Part shown: one piece after another, positions 25,798-35,674 of the stretch
Layout of the letters: each line of letters starts with the position of its first letter
Numbering within the stretch: the stretch's first letter is position 1
From: UBA4810 sp002479215
GTDB lineage: Bacteria > Desulfobacterota > Syntrophia > Syntrophales > Smithellaceae
DNA: 64,000 nucleotides
Direction of reading: 5' to 3'
Assembly: GCA_049514435.1 (NCBI GenBank)
Contig: JBEKVB010000009.1
Span: 46,958-110,957 of the forward strand
The notes under the pieces: model-generated
Databases searched by the model: none
Seen by the model: the letters and a program-made list of their open reading frames with translations, nothing else
Told to the model about the DNA's origin: nothing
Program-made: the position numbers and the translations under genes

Positions 25798-27225
25798 TCA
25801 TTTCATTTCCAGACAGTACTTATCAATTTTTTCCGGGGGAGCGAGGGGATAATCGCCGGTATAACAGGCCAGGCAAAAGCAGTCTTTATCCATGCCTGTT
25901 GCTTTAACCATGCCTTCTACCGTCAGGTAGTGCAGGGAATCCAGCCCGATGAATTCGGCAATGGCTTTTTCATTTCCCTTTTTCGCCGCGATCAGTTCTC
26001 CCTTGGAGGAAAAATCGATGCCATAGGGGCAGGGATAAATTGTCGGCGGACAGCTAATCGCCATATGTATTTCCTTCATCTTTATTCCCCGTAAATTCTG
26101 CACGCGATTGCGGCTGGTCGTACCGCGAATGATTGAGTCTTCAACAATCAAAACTTTTTTCCCGGCAAGCAGCGGCTTTACGGGATTTAATTTTACGCGC
26201 ACACCGAAATCGCGCATGGGCTGTGTGGGCTGAATAAAGGTTCTGCCGACGTAATGATTACGAATCATGCCCATCTCGAAAGTAATGCCGCTTTCTTCAG
26301 CATAACCTAATGCGGCATAGTTTCCCGAATCGGGGAAAGGCATAACAATCTCCACATCCGGCTTGTATTCGCGCGCCAATTCGTGCCCCAATCTTTTGCG
26401 GCACAAATAAACGTTTTGACCGAAAATCTGGCTGTCGGGACGGGCAAAATAAATCAACTCAAAAATACAGTGGCACGGTTTGACTTTGGGAAGAGGGTTT
26501 AAACTTTTATAACCATTCTCATCAATGATAATAATTTCACCGGGGTTGACGTCGCGAATATATTGGGCGCCTACCAAATCAAAAGCGCAGGTTTCCGAGG
26601 CGACAACCCAACTGCCGTTGAGCTTTCCCAGCGCCAGAGGCCGAAACCCACGCGGATCGCGGGCGGCAATAATTTTATCTCTCGTCAGCATAATGAGGCA
26701 GTAAGCGCCTTCCACGCGGGAGAGGGCGACAGTCAATGCCTTTTCCAAACCGTTTTTTAAATGCGGCGCCATGAGATGAATGATTATTTCGCTATCCATT
26801 GTGGATTGAAAAATAGAACCGCTGTTTTCCAGCTCTTCACGCAATTTTTGCGCGTTGATAATATTGCCGTTATGCGCCAAAGCATAATACTCATCGGCAA
26901 AATGAACTAAAAAGGGTTGGGCATTGGAAAGAGTGGAAGAACCGGTTGTGGAATAGCGGACATGCCCGATGGCCAATTTACCCACAAGTTTTTGCAGAGT
27001 TGCTTCTTTGAATACCTCGGAAGCGAGACCCATACCCTTGTGTTCCGAAACATTACAACCGTCGGAGCTGACGATGCCGGCGGATTCCTGACCGCGATGC
27101 TGTAAGGCAAAAAGGCCAAAAAAGGTTACTCTCGCCGCATCCTCATGGCCGTAAATGGCAAACAACCCGCATTCTTCGCGGGGACGGCCGGATTCATCTG
27201 ATTTTTTTTCGAACAAAGATGACAT
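25798..27225 (-). CDS. purF: Amidophosphoribosyltransferase (PurF)
   Basis: About 475 residues. First step of purine synthesis: PRPP plus glutamine gives 5-phosphoribosylamine. The class II glutaminase nucleophile is Cys in EECGLFAIYG after a short propeptide, and the PRPP-binding motif is LIVEDSIIRGTTSRN. Cysteines in CPPTIYPCPYG and DCFCLACYTGDYP suggest the Bacillus-type enzyme with an Fe-S cluster and propeptide processing. The ATG at 27225 gives the normal N-terminus; the longer frame extends into the carB gap. It is 13 bases downstream of carB and ends the carA-guaA-carB-purF operon. Confidence 0.95.
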   Translation of the reverse strand: MSSLFEKKSDESGRPREECGLFAIYGHEDAARVTFFGLFALQHRGQESAGIVSSDGCNVSEHKGMGLASEVFKEATLQKLVGKLAIGHVRYSTTGSSTLSNAQPFLVHFADEYYALAHNGNIINAQKLREELENSGSIFQSTMDSEIIIHLMAPHLKNGLEKALTVALSRVEGAYCLIMLTRDKIIAARDPRGFRPLALGKLNGSWVVASETCAFDLVGAQYIRDVNPGEIIIIDENGYKSLNPLPKVKPCHCIFELIYFARPDSQIFGQNVYLCRKRLGHELAREYKPDVEIVMPFPDSGNYAALGYAEESGITFEMGMIRNHYVGRTFIQPTQPMRDFGVRVKLNPVKPLLAGKKVLIVEDSIIRGTTSRNRVQNLRGIKMKEIHMAISCPPTIYPCPYGIDFSSKGELIAAKKGNEKAIAEFIGLDSLHYLTVEGMVKATGMDKDCFCLACYTGDYPLAPPEKIDKYCLEMK

Positions 27226-27238
27226 ATAATTTCTCTTT

Positions 27239-30200
27239 CTATCTTTTTTGATATTCCTGCAATGAACAAACCTGCCAATTCTCACCTTTTATTGCTGATA
27301 CCGCTTCGCACAGGGCGCGTGCGCCCGCGATGGTCGTGGTGTAAAGAATATTATAAATAAGCGCGCCACGCCTGATATGATAAGCATCCCGCGAAGATTT
27401 ACGGCCCATGCTGGTATTAATTACCATTTGGATATCGCCGTTTTTAATGTAGTCCACAATATGCGGCCGCCCTTCACTGAGTTTAAGAACCACGCCGGCT
27501 TCAACGCCATGATCCTTTAAGTATTTGGCTGTGCCTTTCGTAGCTATTATTTTAAAACCCATGTTCTGAAAAGACTCCGCCACCGATACAATCTTATCCT
27601 TATGATAATCATTAACGCTGATAAAGATAGTGCCTTTTGTCGGCATTTTGAATCCTGCCGCCATTTGCGATTTGGCAAAGGCCAGACCAAAAGAGTGATC
27701 TATCCCCATAACTTCGCCGGTAGATTTCATTTCCGGCCCTAATAAAATATCAACATCAGGGAAACGATTAAAGGGGAAAACAGCTTCTTTGACTGAGACA
27801 TATTTAGGTTCCGGCGCTACTGTAAATCCCAACTCTTTTAAAGATTTACCCAGCATAACTTTGGTGGCAAGTTTGGCCAAAGGCACGCCGATCGCTTTGC
27901 TGACAAAAGGAATGGTGCGTGACGCGCGGGGATTGACTTCCAGCACATACAACTTGCCGTCTTTAATGGCATACTGAATATTCATGAGGCCGACGACATT
28001 TAATTCCTGCGCCAGCATTTTTGTCTGCTTTTTAATCAGATCCAAAAGAGGAGCGGAAATTGTCATGGGCGGCAAAATACAGGCGCTGTCCCCCGAATGG
28101 ATTCCCGCTTCTTCGATATGTTCCATGATGCCGGCCACAACTGTAGTCCGGCCGTCGCTGATCGCGTCCACGTCTATTTCTATGGCATCCTCTAAAAATT
28201 TATCAATAAGAATGGGATACTCGGGAGAAATAAGTAACGCCCTTTCCATGAAGGCGCTGAGCGTTTCCGCATCATATACTATTTCCATAGAACGGCCACC
28301 CAATACGTAAGATGGCCGCACCAGTACCGGATAGCCGATGCGTTCGGCGGCCTGCAACGCTTTCCCCACATCTCTGGCCGTATCATTATCGGGCTGATTG
28401 AGGTTCAGTTTGCGGACAATTTCCTGAAAACGGTTACGATCCTCCGCCCGATCAATAGAATCGGGGGATGTTCCCATTATTTTTATTCCGGCCGCCTCTA
28501 ATCCCTTGGCTAAATTAAGAGGCGTCTGGCCGCCAAACTGAGCAATTACTCCCTCGGGCTTTTCTGTCCGCAGAATGTGTAAAACATCTTCCAGCGTTAC
28601 CGGTTCAAAAAAAAGTTTATCGGACGTGTCATAATCGGTGCTGACCGTTTCGGGATTGGAGTTGATCATGATACTTTCGCAGCCCTCTTCCCGCAAGGCA
28701 AACGACGCATGGACGCAGCAGTAATCAAACTCGATCCCCTGGCCGATACGATTGGGGCCGCCGCCGATAATCGCGACTTTCCTTTTAGCGGATGGCCGGG
28801 TTTCGTTTTCCGTTTCGTAAGTGGAATAGTAATAAGGCGTATAGGCTTCAAATTCCGCCGCGCAGGTATCGACAAGCTTATATACCGGGATAATTTTTTC
28901 ACGCTCGCGCCACTGACGAATTCCCAACTCCGTCATTTTCCAAAAAGAAGCCAGCGCCCTATCAGCAAAACCTATTTTCTTTGCTTCTCTGAGCAGCTCC
29001 ACGGATGGAGCAGAATTTTTCAGTTCTTCTTCCGCGTCCACGATTTCTTTGATTTGATGCAAAAACCAGGGATCAATTTTTGTTAATTGATAGAGTTCAT
29101 CAATCGACATCCCGTTTTTCATAGCCGCCGCAATATAAAAAAGCCGCAGCGAGTTAGGTTTAATTAGTTTGCCTTTCAGGAAATCCTTTTTATCCTTTAT
29201 ATCTTCCGGCAGAGCCTGACCCAGGCCGAAACGCCCGATTTCCAGGGAACGAATTGCCTTTTGCAGCGCTTCTTTGAAAGTGCGGCCGATAGCCATGGTC
29301 TCGCCGACGGATTTCATTGATGTAGTTAAAAAATCGTCGGCTTGAGGAAATTTTTCAAACGTCCAGCGGGGAATTTTCACGACGCAGTAATCGATCGTCG
29401 GCTCAAAAGAAGCCATCGTCTCGCGGGTAATGTCGTTGGGAATCTCATCCAGCGTATAGCCGACAGCAAGTTTCGCGGCTATTTTGGCAATAGGAAAGCC
29501 TGTGGCTTTCGAGGCCAGCGCGGATGAACGTGAAACACGGGGATTCATTTCGATTACAACCAATTCACCGGTATGCGGATGCACGGCAAACTGGACATTG
29601 GACCCACCTGTCTCCACGCCTATTTCCCGCATGATGGCGATGGCGGCATCCCGCATGATCTGATATTCCTTATCAGTCAGAGTTTGCGCCGGCGCGACAG
29701 TAATCGATTCACCGGTATGCACTCCCATCGCGTCGAAATTTTCAATGGAACAAATGATGACGACGTTATCGGCCTTGTCGCGCATTACTTCCAGTTCATA
29801 TTCCTTCCATCCCAAGACCGATTCTTCGATCATAACTTCCGAAATCATACTGGCATCCAAGCCGCCTTTGGCGATTTCCATCAGCTCTTCGCGGTTATAA
29901 GCCACACCGCTGCCGGTTCCGCCCAGCGTAAAGGAAGGCCGTATAATAAGGGGAAATCCAATTTCATCGCCAATTTTTAAAACATCACTCATGGAGCGGG
30001 CAAAGCCGCTCTTCGGTATACGCAAGCCGATGTTTTCCATCGCGTGCCGGAATTTTTCGCGGTCCTCCGCTTTATGGATTACTTCCAGCGACGCGCCGAT
30101 CATTTCCACGTTGTATTTTTTAAGAACACCGCTTTCGGCGAGCGCTACGGCTGTGTTCAACCCTGTTTGTCCGCCTACAGTGGGAAGCAGTGCATCCGGC

Positions 30201-30445
30201 CGCTCACGGGCAATGATCTTTTCCACCGCTTCGGCTGTAATGGGTTCGATGTAGGTTCTATCGGCCATTTCCGGATCGGTCATAATTGTAGCCGGATTGC
30301 TGTTGATTAAAACAACCTTGTAGCCTTCTTCCCGCAAAGCTTTACAGGCTTGAGTTCCGGAGTAATCAAATTCGCAGGCCTGGCTGATGATAATCGGCCC
30401 TGAACCGATAAGCAGAATTTTTTTTAAATCTTTTCGTTTTGGCAC
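27239..30445 (-). CDS. carB: Carbamoyl phosphate synthase large subunit (CarB)
   Basis: A 1068-residue two-halved ATP-grasp enzyme making carbamoyl phosphate for arginine and pyrimidines. The N-half starts KKILLIGSGPIIISQACEFD, the second half has VAIIGGGPNRIGQGIEFDYC, and the C-terminal ~140 residues (TKGTAKYLKDHGVEAGVVLK) are the allosteric MGS-like domain. Full length, no breaks. The start is GTG at 30445. It is separated from guaA by a 125-bp gap carrying an inverted repeat. Confidence 0.97.
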   Translation of the reverse strand: MPKRKDLKKILLIGSGPIIISQACEFDYSGTQACKALREEGYKVVLINSNPATIMTDPEMADRTYIEPITAEAVEKIIARERPDALLPTVGGQTGLNTAVALAESGVLKKYNVEMIGASLEVIHKAEDREKFRHAMENIGLRIPKSGFARSMSDVLKIGDEIGFPLIIRPSFTLGGTGSGVAYNREELMEIAKGGLDASMISEVMIEESVLGWKEYELEVMRDKADNVVIICSIENFDAMGVHTGESITVAPAQTLTDKEYQIMRDAAIAIMREIGVETGGSNVQFAVHPHTGELVVIEMNPRVSRSSALASKATGFPIAKIAAKLAVGYTLDEIPNDITRETMASFEPTIDYCVVKIPRWTFEKFPQADDFLTTSMKSVGETMAIGRTFKEALQKAIRSLEIGRFGLGQALPEDIKDKKDFLKGKLIKPNSLRLFYIAAAMKNGMSIDELYQLTKIDPWFLHQIKEIVDAEEELKNSAPSVELLREAKKIGFADRALASFWKMTELGIRQWREREKIIPVYKLVDTCAAEFEAYTPYYYSTYETENETRPSAKRKVAIIGGGPNRIGQGIEFDYCCVHASFALREEGCESIMINSNPETVSTDYDTSDKLFFEPVTLEDVLHILRTEKPEGVIAQFGGQTPLNLAKGLEAAGIKIMGTSPDSIDRAEDRNRFQEIVRKLNLNQPDNDTARDVGKALQAAERIGYPVLVRPSYVLGGRSMEIVYDAETLSAFMERALLISPEYPILIDKFLEDAIEIDVDAISDGRTTVVAGIMEHIEEAGIHSGDSACILPPMTISAPLLDLIKKQTKMLAQELNVVGLMNIQYAIKDGKLYVLEVNPRASRTIPFVSKAIGVPLAKLATKVMLGKSLKELGFTVAPEPKYVSVKEAVFPFNRFPDVDILLGPEMKSTGEVMGIDHSFGLAFAKSQMAAGFKMPTKGTIFISVNDYHKDKIVSVAESFQNMGFKIIATKGTAKYLKDHGVEAGVVLKLSEGRPHIVDYIKNGDIQMVINTSMGRKSSRDAYHIRRGALIYNILYTTTIAGARALCEAVSAIKGENWQVCSLQEYQKR

Positions 30446-30470
30446 TACTTTTACTCTTTAAATGTATTTT

Positions 30471-30570
30471 ATCCCGTTAGAAATTTTACCCGCCTCTATA
30501 CGATTTTGGCTACCGATTAGGACGATTCACACGTAGGATTCAAATATTCCGTATGAATTTCTAACGGGAT
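30471..30570. repeat. Inverted repeat with ATCCCGTTAGAAATT arms (copy 1)
   Basis: Perfect 15-bp inverted arms, ATCCCGTTAGAAATT at 30471-30485 and its complement at 30556-30570, with 70 bases between. The right arm abuts the guaA stop codon. The same arm sequence recurs at 40860-40901, so this is a dispersed repeat rather than a one-off terminator. Confidence 0.65.
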
Positions 30571-32100
30571 TTACTCCCACTCAATCGTGCTGGGCGGCTT
30601 GGAGCTGATATCGTAAACAACACGGTTTACACCACGCACTTCATTAATAATGCGATTGGAAATACGCGCCAAAAAATCATGCGGCAGATGCGCCCAGTCG
30701 GCCGTCATGGCGTCGTCACTGGTTACCGCGCGGATAGCCAGAATATTTTCATAGGTACGTTGATCCCCCATTATCCCCACACTCTTCAGGGGCAGCAGGA
30801 TGGCAAAAGATTGCCAAAGTTTGTAATAAAGGTTATTCGCGCGGATTTCTTCGAGCAGAATCGTATCTGCCTTACGCAATACCGACAATCTCTGCGCGGT
30901 AACTTCGCCAATAATGCGAATAGCCAGGCCGGGACCCGGAAACGGCTGTCGCCAGACTACGTCATCAGCCAGACCCAACTCTTTTCCCAGAAGCCGTACT
31001 TCATCTTTAAAAAGATGCTTAAGCGGTTCGATGAGTTTTAAATTCATTTTTTTCGGCAGGCCGCCGACGTTATGGTGCGATTTGATGACAGCGCTGGGAC
31101 CGCCGAAAGCAGAACGCGATTCGATTAAATCGGGATAAAGAGTGCCCTGCGCTAGAAATTTCACGTTTTTTATTTTATGGGCCTCGCAGTCAAAAACCTC
31201 TATAAAAGTACGGCCGATTATCTTGCGTTTCTTTTCCGGATCGGTCACTCCCTTCAATCGCCGGAGAAACAGCTTCCCGGAACGCGCAAAACGCAAATTT
31301 ATGTGCAAATGTTTTTTAAACATTTTTATTACACGCCTGGTTTCGTTTTCGCGTAAAACGCCGTTATCTACAAAAACGCAGGTTAAGTTTTTGCCGACTG
31401 CCTTGTGCAGTAAAACGGCGGCCACTGAAGAATCAACTCCACCGGAAAGGCCCAATATTACTTTGTTCGAGCCAACCTGATTTCTTATCTCCTCAATGAC
31501 ACGATTGGCAAATGATTTCATCGACCAGGTTTTTTTACAGCCGCAAACATCAAATAAAAAGTTAGCTAAGATTTTTCTTCCGGAATGGGTATGGACTACT
31601 TCCGGATGGAATTGCAAGCCATAAAAGTGGTTTTGGGAATCTTCAGCCGCCGCTACGAGCGTATTTTCCGTGGAGGCGGTAATGACAAATCCAGCAGGCA
31701 GTTTGCCAATCTTGTCGCCATGGCTCATCCAGCATTGAGTTTTTTTATCAATACCTTTAAAAATTCCCTTTTTCTTTTTTACTAAAAGCTCGGCAAAGCC
31801 ATATTCCCGTTTTGCGGCCTGCTCCACTCGCCCGCCTAAAGCGTCAACCATGTATTGAAGGCCGTAACAAATGCCCAGTATCGGAATGCCGAGTTTAAAT
31901 ATACCGCTGTCCACCCGCGGCGCGCTCTTACTGTAAATGCTTGCCGGTCCGCCCGACAGGATTATTCCTTCCGGATTTATTGACTTGATTGCGGAAAGAT
32001 GGATACCCGGCGGTTCGATTTGGCAATATACATGGTGCTCTCGCACTCGACGGGCAATCAGCTGATTGTATTGTGATCCAAAATCAATTATTAAAATCAC
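30571..32100 (-). CDS. guaA: GMP synthase, glutamine-hydrolysing (GuaA)
   Basis: A 509-residue bifunctional enzyme converting XMP to GMP. The N-terminal class I glutaminase has GICYGLQYM (nucleophile Cys) and FHPEVVHTHSG (His, Glu). The synthetase domain has the P-loop LGLSGGVDSSVAA, and the C-terminus SKPPSTIEWE is universal in GuaA. It overlaps carA by four bases, so the two are translationally coupled. Confidence 0.97.
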   Translation of the reverse strand: MILIIDFGSQYNQLIARRVREHHVYCQIEPPGIHLSAIKSINPEGIILSGGPASIYSKSAPRVDSGIFKLGIPILGICYGLQYMVDALGGRVEQAAKREYGFAELLVKKKKGIFKGIDKKTQCWMSHGDKIGKLPAGFVITASTENTLVAAAEDSQNHFYGLQFHPEVVHTHSGRKILANFLFDVCGCKKTWSMKSFANRVIEEIRNQVGSNKVILGLSGGVDSSVAAVLLHKAVGKNLTCVFVDNGVLRENETRRVIKMFKKHLHINLRFARSGKLFLRRLKGVTDPEKKRKIIGRTFIEVFDCEAHKIKNVKFLAQGTLYPDLIESRSAFGGPSAVIKSHHNVGGLPKKMNLKLIEPLKHLFKDEVRLLGKELGLADDVVWRQPFPGPGLAIRIIGEVTAQRLSVLRKADTILLEEIRANNLYYKLWQSFAILLPLKSVGIMGDQRTYENILAIRAVTSDDAMTADWAHLPHDFLARISNRIINEVRGVNRVVYDISSKPPSTIEWE

Positions 32101-33239
32101 GCGGTTTTCCGCCTTTTTTTCCGCAGCATTTGAACAAACTGCATAAACAAATAATCCGTATCATGTGGACCGGGCGATGCTTCCGGATGATATTGCACGC
32201 TCATGGTCAAAGGCATTTTCATGCCTTCGGAGGTTGCATCATTTAAATTATCGAAGGTTTTTTTCGCTTTATTTTTTACCGATTCAGGCACAACGACAAA
32301 ACCGTGATTTTGAGACGTGATTTCAATACGCCCCGTATCCATATTTTTTACCGGCTGATTAATGCCGTGATGACCAAATTTCAACTTGCTGGTATAGCCG
32401 CCAATTGCCTGACCGATTATTTGATGTCCCAAACAAATACCGAATATAGGAAGCTTCCCGACCAAGGCGCGAGAAGTCTCCACAATATAAGGAAGGGCCG
32501 CCGGATCGCCGGGACCATTGGAAAGTAAGACACCGTCGGGTTTATAGGACATAATATCCGCACCGGTAGAAGAAGCGGGAACAACAATTACTTCACAGCC
32601 GTTTTTTTCTAAAAGCCTTAAAATATTGTATTTAACGCCGCAATCAAGCACGACAACCCGCAATTTTTTGCCAGGCTTTGTAACGGAAATTTTACCCCTA
32701 TGAGCTGTGCCATTTTTCCATAGATAAGGTTTGGTGCAACTTACTTCGCGGACTAAATCACGTCCGACAAGTCCGGGATATGCCTTCACCTGCTTAAGAA
32801 GCAAGTCAATATCTTTTGTCTTTGTGGAAATGATGCCTTTCATGGCGCCGGAAAGACGCAGGCGGCGTGTCAGGGCACGGGTATCGATTCCCTCTATGCC
32901 GATTTTCCCGTGTTCTTCCAGAAATGATTTCAAGCTTTGGCGCATCCGCCAGTTGCTGGGATTGGGCTGGTATTCTTTAACGATGAATCCTTCCAGATGA
33001 ATACCGGACGATTCCATATCCTCTTCATTAATGCCATAATTGCCGACCAGAGGATAGGTCATTGTCACAATCTGACCTTTATATGAAGGATCGGTAATGA
33101 CTTCCTGATAGCCGGTCATACCCGTATTAAAAACGACCTCGCCCATGGTTTCGCCGTTTCCCGCGAAGGCAAAACCTTCAAAAACACCGCCGTCTTCCAG
33201 GACAAGCAATGCTCTTAGCTCTTTATTTAACAAGGGCAT
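32097..33239 (-). CDS. carA: Carbamoyl phosphate synthase small subunit (CarA)
   Basis: A 380-residue glutaminase subunit feeding ammonia to CarB. It has FNTGMTGYQEVITDPSYKGQ in the N-terminal domain, the nucleophile in FGICLGHQIIGQA and the His/Glu pair in QYHPEASPGPHD. It is the first gene of the carA-guaA-carB-purF operon. The interleaving of guaA between carA and carB is unusual, as carA and carB are normally adjacent. Confidence 0.97.
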   Translation of the reverse strand: MPLLNKELRALLVLEDGGVFEGFAFAGNGETMGEVVFNTGMTGYQEVITDPSYKGQIVTMTYPLVGNYGINEEDMESSGIHLEGFIVKEYQPNPSNWRMRQSLKSFLEEHGKIGIEGIDTRALTRRLRLSGAMKGIISTKTKDIDLLLKQVKAYPGLVGRDLVREVSCTKPYLWKNGTAHRGKISVTKPGKKLRVVVLDCGVKYNILRLLEKNGCEVIVVPASSTGADIMSYKPDGVLLSNGPGDPAALPYIVETSRALVGKLPIFGICLGHQIIGQAIGGYTSKLKFGHHGINQPVKNMDTGRIEITSQNHGFVVVPESVKNKAKKTFDNLNDATSEGMKMPLTMSVQYHPEASPGPHDTDYLFMQFVQMLRKKRRKTA

Positions 33240-33385
33240 TTAAATCTTATCTCCCGACTAAACCAACATCCGGAGTCTTTTCCAGACCAATCAAGACTAT
33301 ATTTGGACCAAAAAGGAAAGGAGTTGACGAATAATTGGTTCTGGATATTAGGAAGCTCCCTTTATTGCACCTTACATGACGAAGC

Positions 33386-33414
33386 TTCTTAACTTTTTTT
33401 TCCGGCTTCGTCAA
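33386..33414 (-). promoter_or_regulatory. Probable carA operon promoter inside an inverted repeat
   Basis: On the minus strand TTGACG (33414-33409), a 17-base spacer and TAAGAA (33391-33386). GACGAAGC (33379-33386) and GCTTCGTC (33406-33413) form an 8-bp inverted repeat bracketing the promoter, a possible operator. The ~145-base leader contains AGTCTT...AAGACT pairing. Confidence 0.4.
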
Positions 33415-33546
33415 TTATTAAAGCATGGGTAAATAGAGATTAATTCCATATCGGCTGATATAAGTATCGAGATTGCCGGCCGTAGTGTCAGAATCTCATG
33501 AAAATGCATCGCCCTTGGAGATATCCAGAAATGAGCCTTTAATTAA

Positions 33547-33771
33547 TTAGCTGATGAACAGCGTTTCTGAGAATTTAGGCAGCGGCCATAATTCGTCATC
33601 GACCAGATTTTCCAGCTCGTCAACATATTCGCGAAGTTCGTCCATTTTGGTTTTTACTTTGTTGCAAAGTATATCCACTTTTTTCGATTCATCATGGATT
33701 AAAGATACCGATTCAACTTGGGAAAGGATTTCTGATTTCTTTATTAGTCGAATAGATTTTATTAAGCAGCT
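33547..33771 (-). pseudogene. Remnant of type III glutamine synthetase (GlnN) C-terminus
   Basis: Read on the minus strand, about 74 codons end in the segments KMDELREYVDELENLVDDE and LWPLPKFSETLFIS before a stop at 33549-33547. This is the signature end of GlnN-type glutamine synthetases (MxxLRxxxDxLExxVDDxxWPxPxYxxxLF). Upstream the frame is closed by a TAG (33774-33772) and no start or catalytic domain is found, so only the tail of a ~700-residue protein survives. It sits just downstream of the intact type I glnA. The identification is from the conserved tail only. Confidence 0.7.
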
Positions 33772-33916
33772 CTAAAATGAGAGAAAAACCTTTGCTTCTA
33801 TGAGAAGACTTTAATTTGATTTTAAAGCTTATAATAGGATTAAAGGTTCTCGGGCTTCAAGGATTCAAATAAGGCTATTATCTTTTCATTTGACCCCTTG
33901 AACCTTCGTATCCTTG

Positions 33917-33963
33917 ACCCACCAAGCCGCCATCGGCTAAAGCCCGATGGCGGCTTGGTGGGT
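33917..33963. terminator. 20-bp perfect hairpin downstream of glnA
   Basis: ACCCACCAAGCCGCCATCGG (33917-33936) and its exact complement (33944-33963) form a very stable stem with a seven-base loop, nine bases after the glnA stop. The plus-strand side is followed by a T-rich stretch; the minus-strand side is not. It probably ends glnA transcription or protects its 3' end. Confidence 0.55.
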
Positions 33964-33971
33964 TTATTCTA

Positions 33972-35396
33972 TTAAATATCGTAATAAAGCATGAACTCAT
34001 ACGGATGCGGCCGCAAGTCCATTGCCTCAACCTCATTCACCATCTTGTAGTCAATCCATGTATCAATGACATCCTGGGTGAATACATCTCCCTTAAGCAG
34101 GAAAGCGTGATCCTTCTTCAGGGCATTCAGGGCATCACGCAGGGAACCGGGCGTCTTGGCTACTTTGATTGCCTCTTCCGGCGGAAGATCATAGATGTTC
34201 TTATCTAAAGGTTTACCCGGGTCGATCTTATTCTGAATGCCATCCACCGCTGCCATCATAATCGCTGAGAAAGCCAGGTAAGGATTACAGGCAGGATCAG
34301 GACAGCGGAATTCCAGTCGTTTTGTCTTGGGTGAGGTGCTATACATGGGAATGCGCACTGCGGCACTGCGGTTGCGCTGTGAATATGCCAAGTTGACCGG
34401 GGCTTCATAACCTGGTACCAGGCGTTTGTAACTGTTAGTTGTCGGGCTGGTCAAGGCCAATAACGCCGGGGCATGTTTAAGGATTCCTCCGATAGCATAC
34501 ATGGCCATCTGAGAAAGCCCGGCATATCCGTTGCCGGCAAATAAGTTCTTACCGCCCTTCCATAAAGATATGTGGACATGCATACCGCTGCCATTATCGC
34601 CGAATAGCGGCTTCGGCATAAACGTTACCGTCTTATTGAACTTCTTGGCAGTGTTCTTGAGGATGTATTTGTATTTCAAGAGGTTATCCGCCATTTCTAC
34701 CAGAGGTGAAAACTTCATATCAATTTCAGCCTGTCCGGCAGTAGCGACTTCATGATGCTGAGCCTCAATCTCAATCCCGATGTTTTCAAGAGCTATAGCC
34801 ATTTCACTGCGCAAGTCCATCAGGCTGTCGGTAGGCGGCACAGGGAAATACCCCTCTTTATGGCGGACCTTATAGCCCAGGTTTGGATTCTCAACCCTGC
34901 CGCTGTTCCAGATACCTTCTACGCTGTCTATATGATAGTAGCCCTCATTGGTCCTCTGATCATAACGTATGTCATCGAAGATAAAGAATTCCGCCTCTGG
35001 CCCAAAATAAGCTGTATCGGCCAGGCCAAGCTTCTTAAGATATTTTTCCGCTTTTCTTGCTATGTTGCGGGGGTCTCTGGTGTAATCGGCACCGGTAACA
35101 GGATCCTGGATGTTGCATATCATAACCAGGGTCTTAACGGCAGTAAAGGGATCAATAAATGCAGTGGAAGGCACCGGCATGATAAGCATATCAGATTCAT
35201 TAATCGCCTGCCAGCCGCGGATTGATGAACCGTCAAATCCCAGCCCCTGGGTAAACACATCTTCATCAATCTGACTTATAGGATAGCTGCAATGCTGCCA
35301 AATTCCGGGGAAATCCATGAATCGCAGATCAACTATCTTCACATTTTCCTTCTTAATTAATTCCAGAACATCCTTAGGTGTTTTTATCGCGGCCAT
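33972..35396 (-). CDS. glnA: Glutamine synthetase type I (GlnA)
   Basis: A 474-residue ammonia-assimilating enzyme: glutamate + NH3 + ATP gives glutamine. It has GFDGSSIRGWQ in the N-terminal domain, FGDNGSGMHVHISLWK at the active site, and RNRSAAVRIP. The tyrosine in KNIYDLPPEE matches the adenylylation site of type I-beta enzymes, so control by GlnE-type adenylylation is likely. Full length, with a good GGAGAG ribosome binding site. Upstream lie a sigma-54 promoter and two palindromes shared with the amt promoters. It is divergent from the glutamate synthase set. Confidence 0.97.
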   Translation of the reverse strand: MAAIKTPKDVLELIKKENVKIVDLRFMDFPGIWQHCSYPISQIDEDVFTQGLGFDGSSIRGWQAINESDMLIMPVPSTAFIDPFTAVKTLVMICNIQDPVTGADYTRDPRNIARKAEKYLKKLGLADTAYFGPEAEFFIFDDIRYDQRTNEGYYHIDSVEGIWNSGRVENPNLGYKVRHKEGYFPVPPTDSLMDLRSEMAIALENIGIEIEAQHHEVATAGQAEIDMKFSPLVEMADNLLKYKYILKNTAKKFNKTVTFMPKPLFGDNGSGMHVHISLWKGGKNLFAGNGYAGLSQMAMYAIGGILKHAPALLALTSPTTNSYKRLVPGYEAPVNLAYSQRNRSAAVRIPMYSTSPKTKRLEFRCPDPACNPYLAFSAIMMAAVDGIQNKIDPGKPLDKNIYDLPPEEAIKVAKTPGSLRDALNALKKDHAFLLKGDVFTQDVIDTWIDYKMVNEVEAMDLRPHPYEFMLYYDI

Positions 35397-35521
35397 AATA
35401 CTCTCTCCTTTGTGCTAAATTTTTTTTATCCGATAATTAATAATATCATTATAAACATTTTATGCGCTGATACACCAGATCAGAATTCCATAACTTACTA
35501 TAAAATAGCCTGCGGATATAA

Positions 35522-35540
35522 CAGCAACAGCTATGCCAAT
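35522..35540 (-). promoter_or_regulatory. Sigma-54 (-24/-12) promoter of glnA
   Basis: Minus-strand TTGGCATAGCTGTTGCTG, with GG at 35537-35536 and GC at 35525-35524, ten bases apart, the exact spacing needed for RpoN. It lies about 128 bases before the glnA start. Nearly the same element occurs before both amt genes. Confidence 0.75.
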
Positions 35541-35634
35541 TCCCATCTGATAGGTAAAATAAAAAAATCAATAAAACAATTGATATTTATTGATCTTTAC
35601 TATAAATAAGACAAACTTTAAGTTCTCATAGAGA

Positions 35635-35674
35635 ACAATTTTGTATTGTCAATAACGACAAAGAACAATATTGT
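35635..35674. promoter_or_regulatory. Two palindromic ACAA-N2-TTGT sites, candidate enhancer of glnA
   Basis: ACAATTTTGT at 35635-35644 and ACAATATTGT at 35665-35674, with centres 30 bp apart (about three helical turns). They lie roughly 110-150 bp upstream of the glnA -12 element, where a sigma-54 activator would bind. The same core is found before amt1, amt2 and the NifA-like gene. The 565-bp gap 35397-35961 between glnA and the divergent FAD gene holds no convincing gene. Confidence 0.55.

Noticed and set aside
33554..33775. Plus-strand 73-residue serine-rich frame
   Set aside because: It is the mirror of the glutamine synthetase type III remnant on the minus strand, which has clear family sequence.
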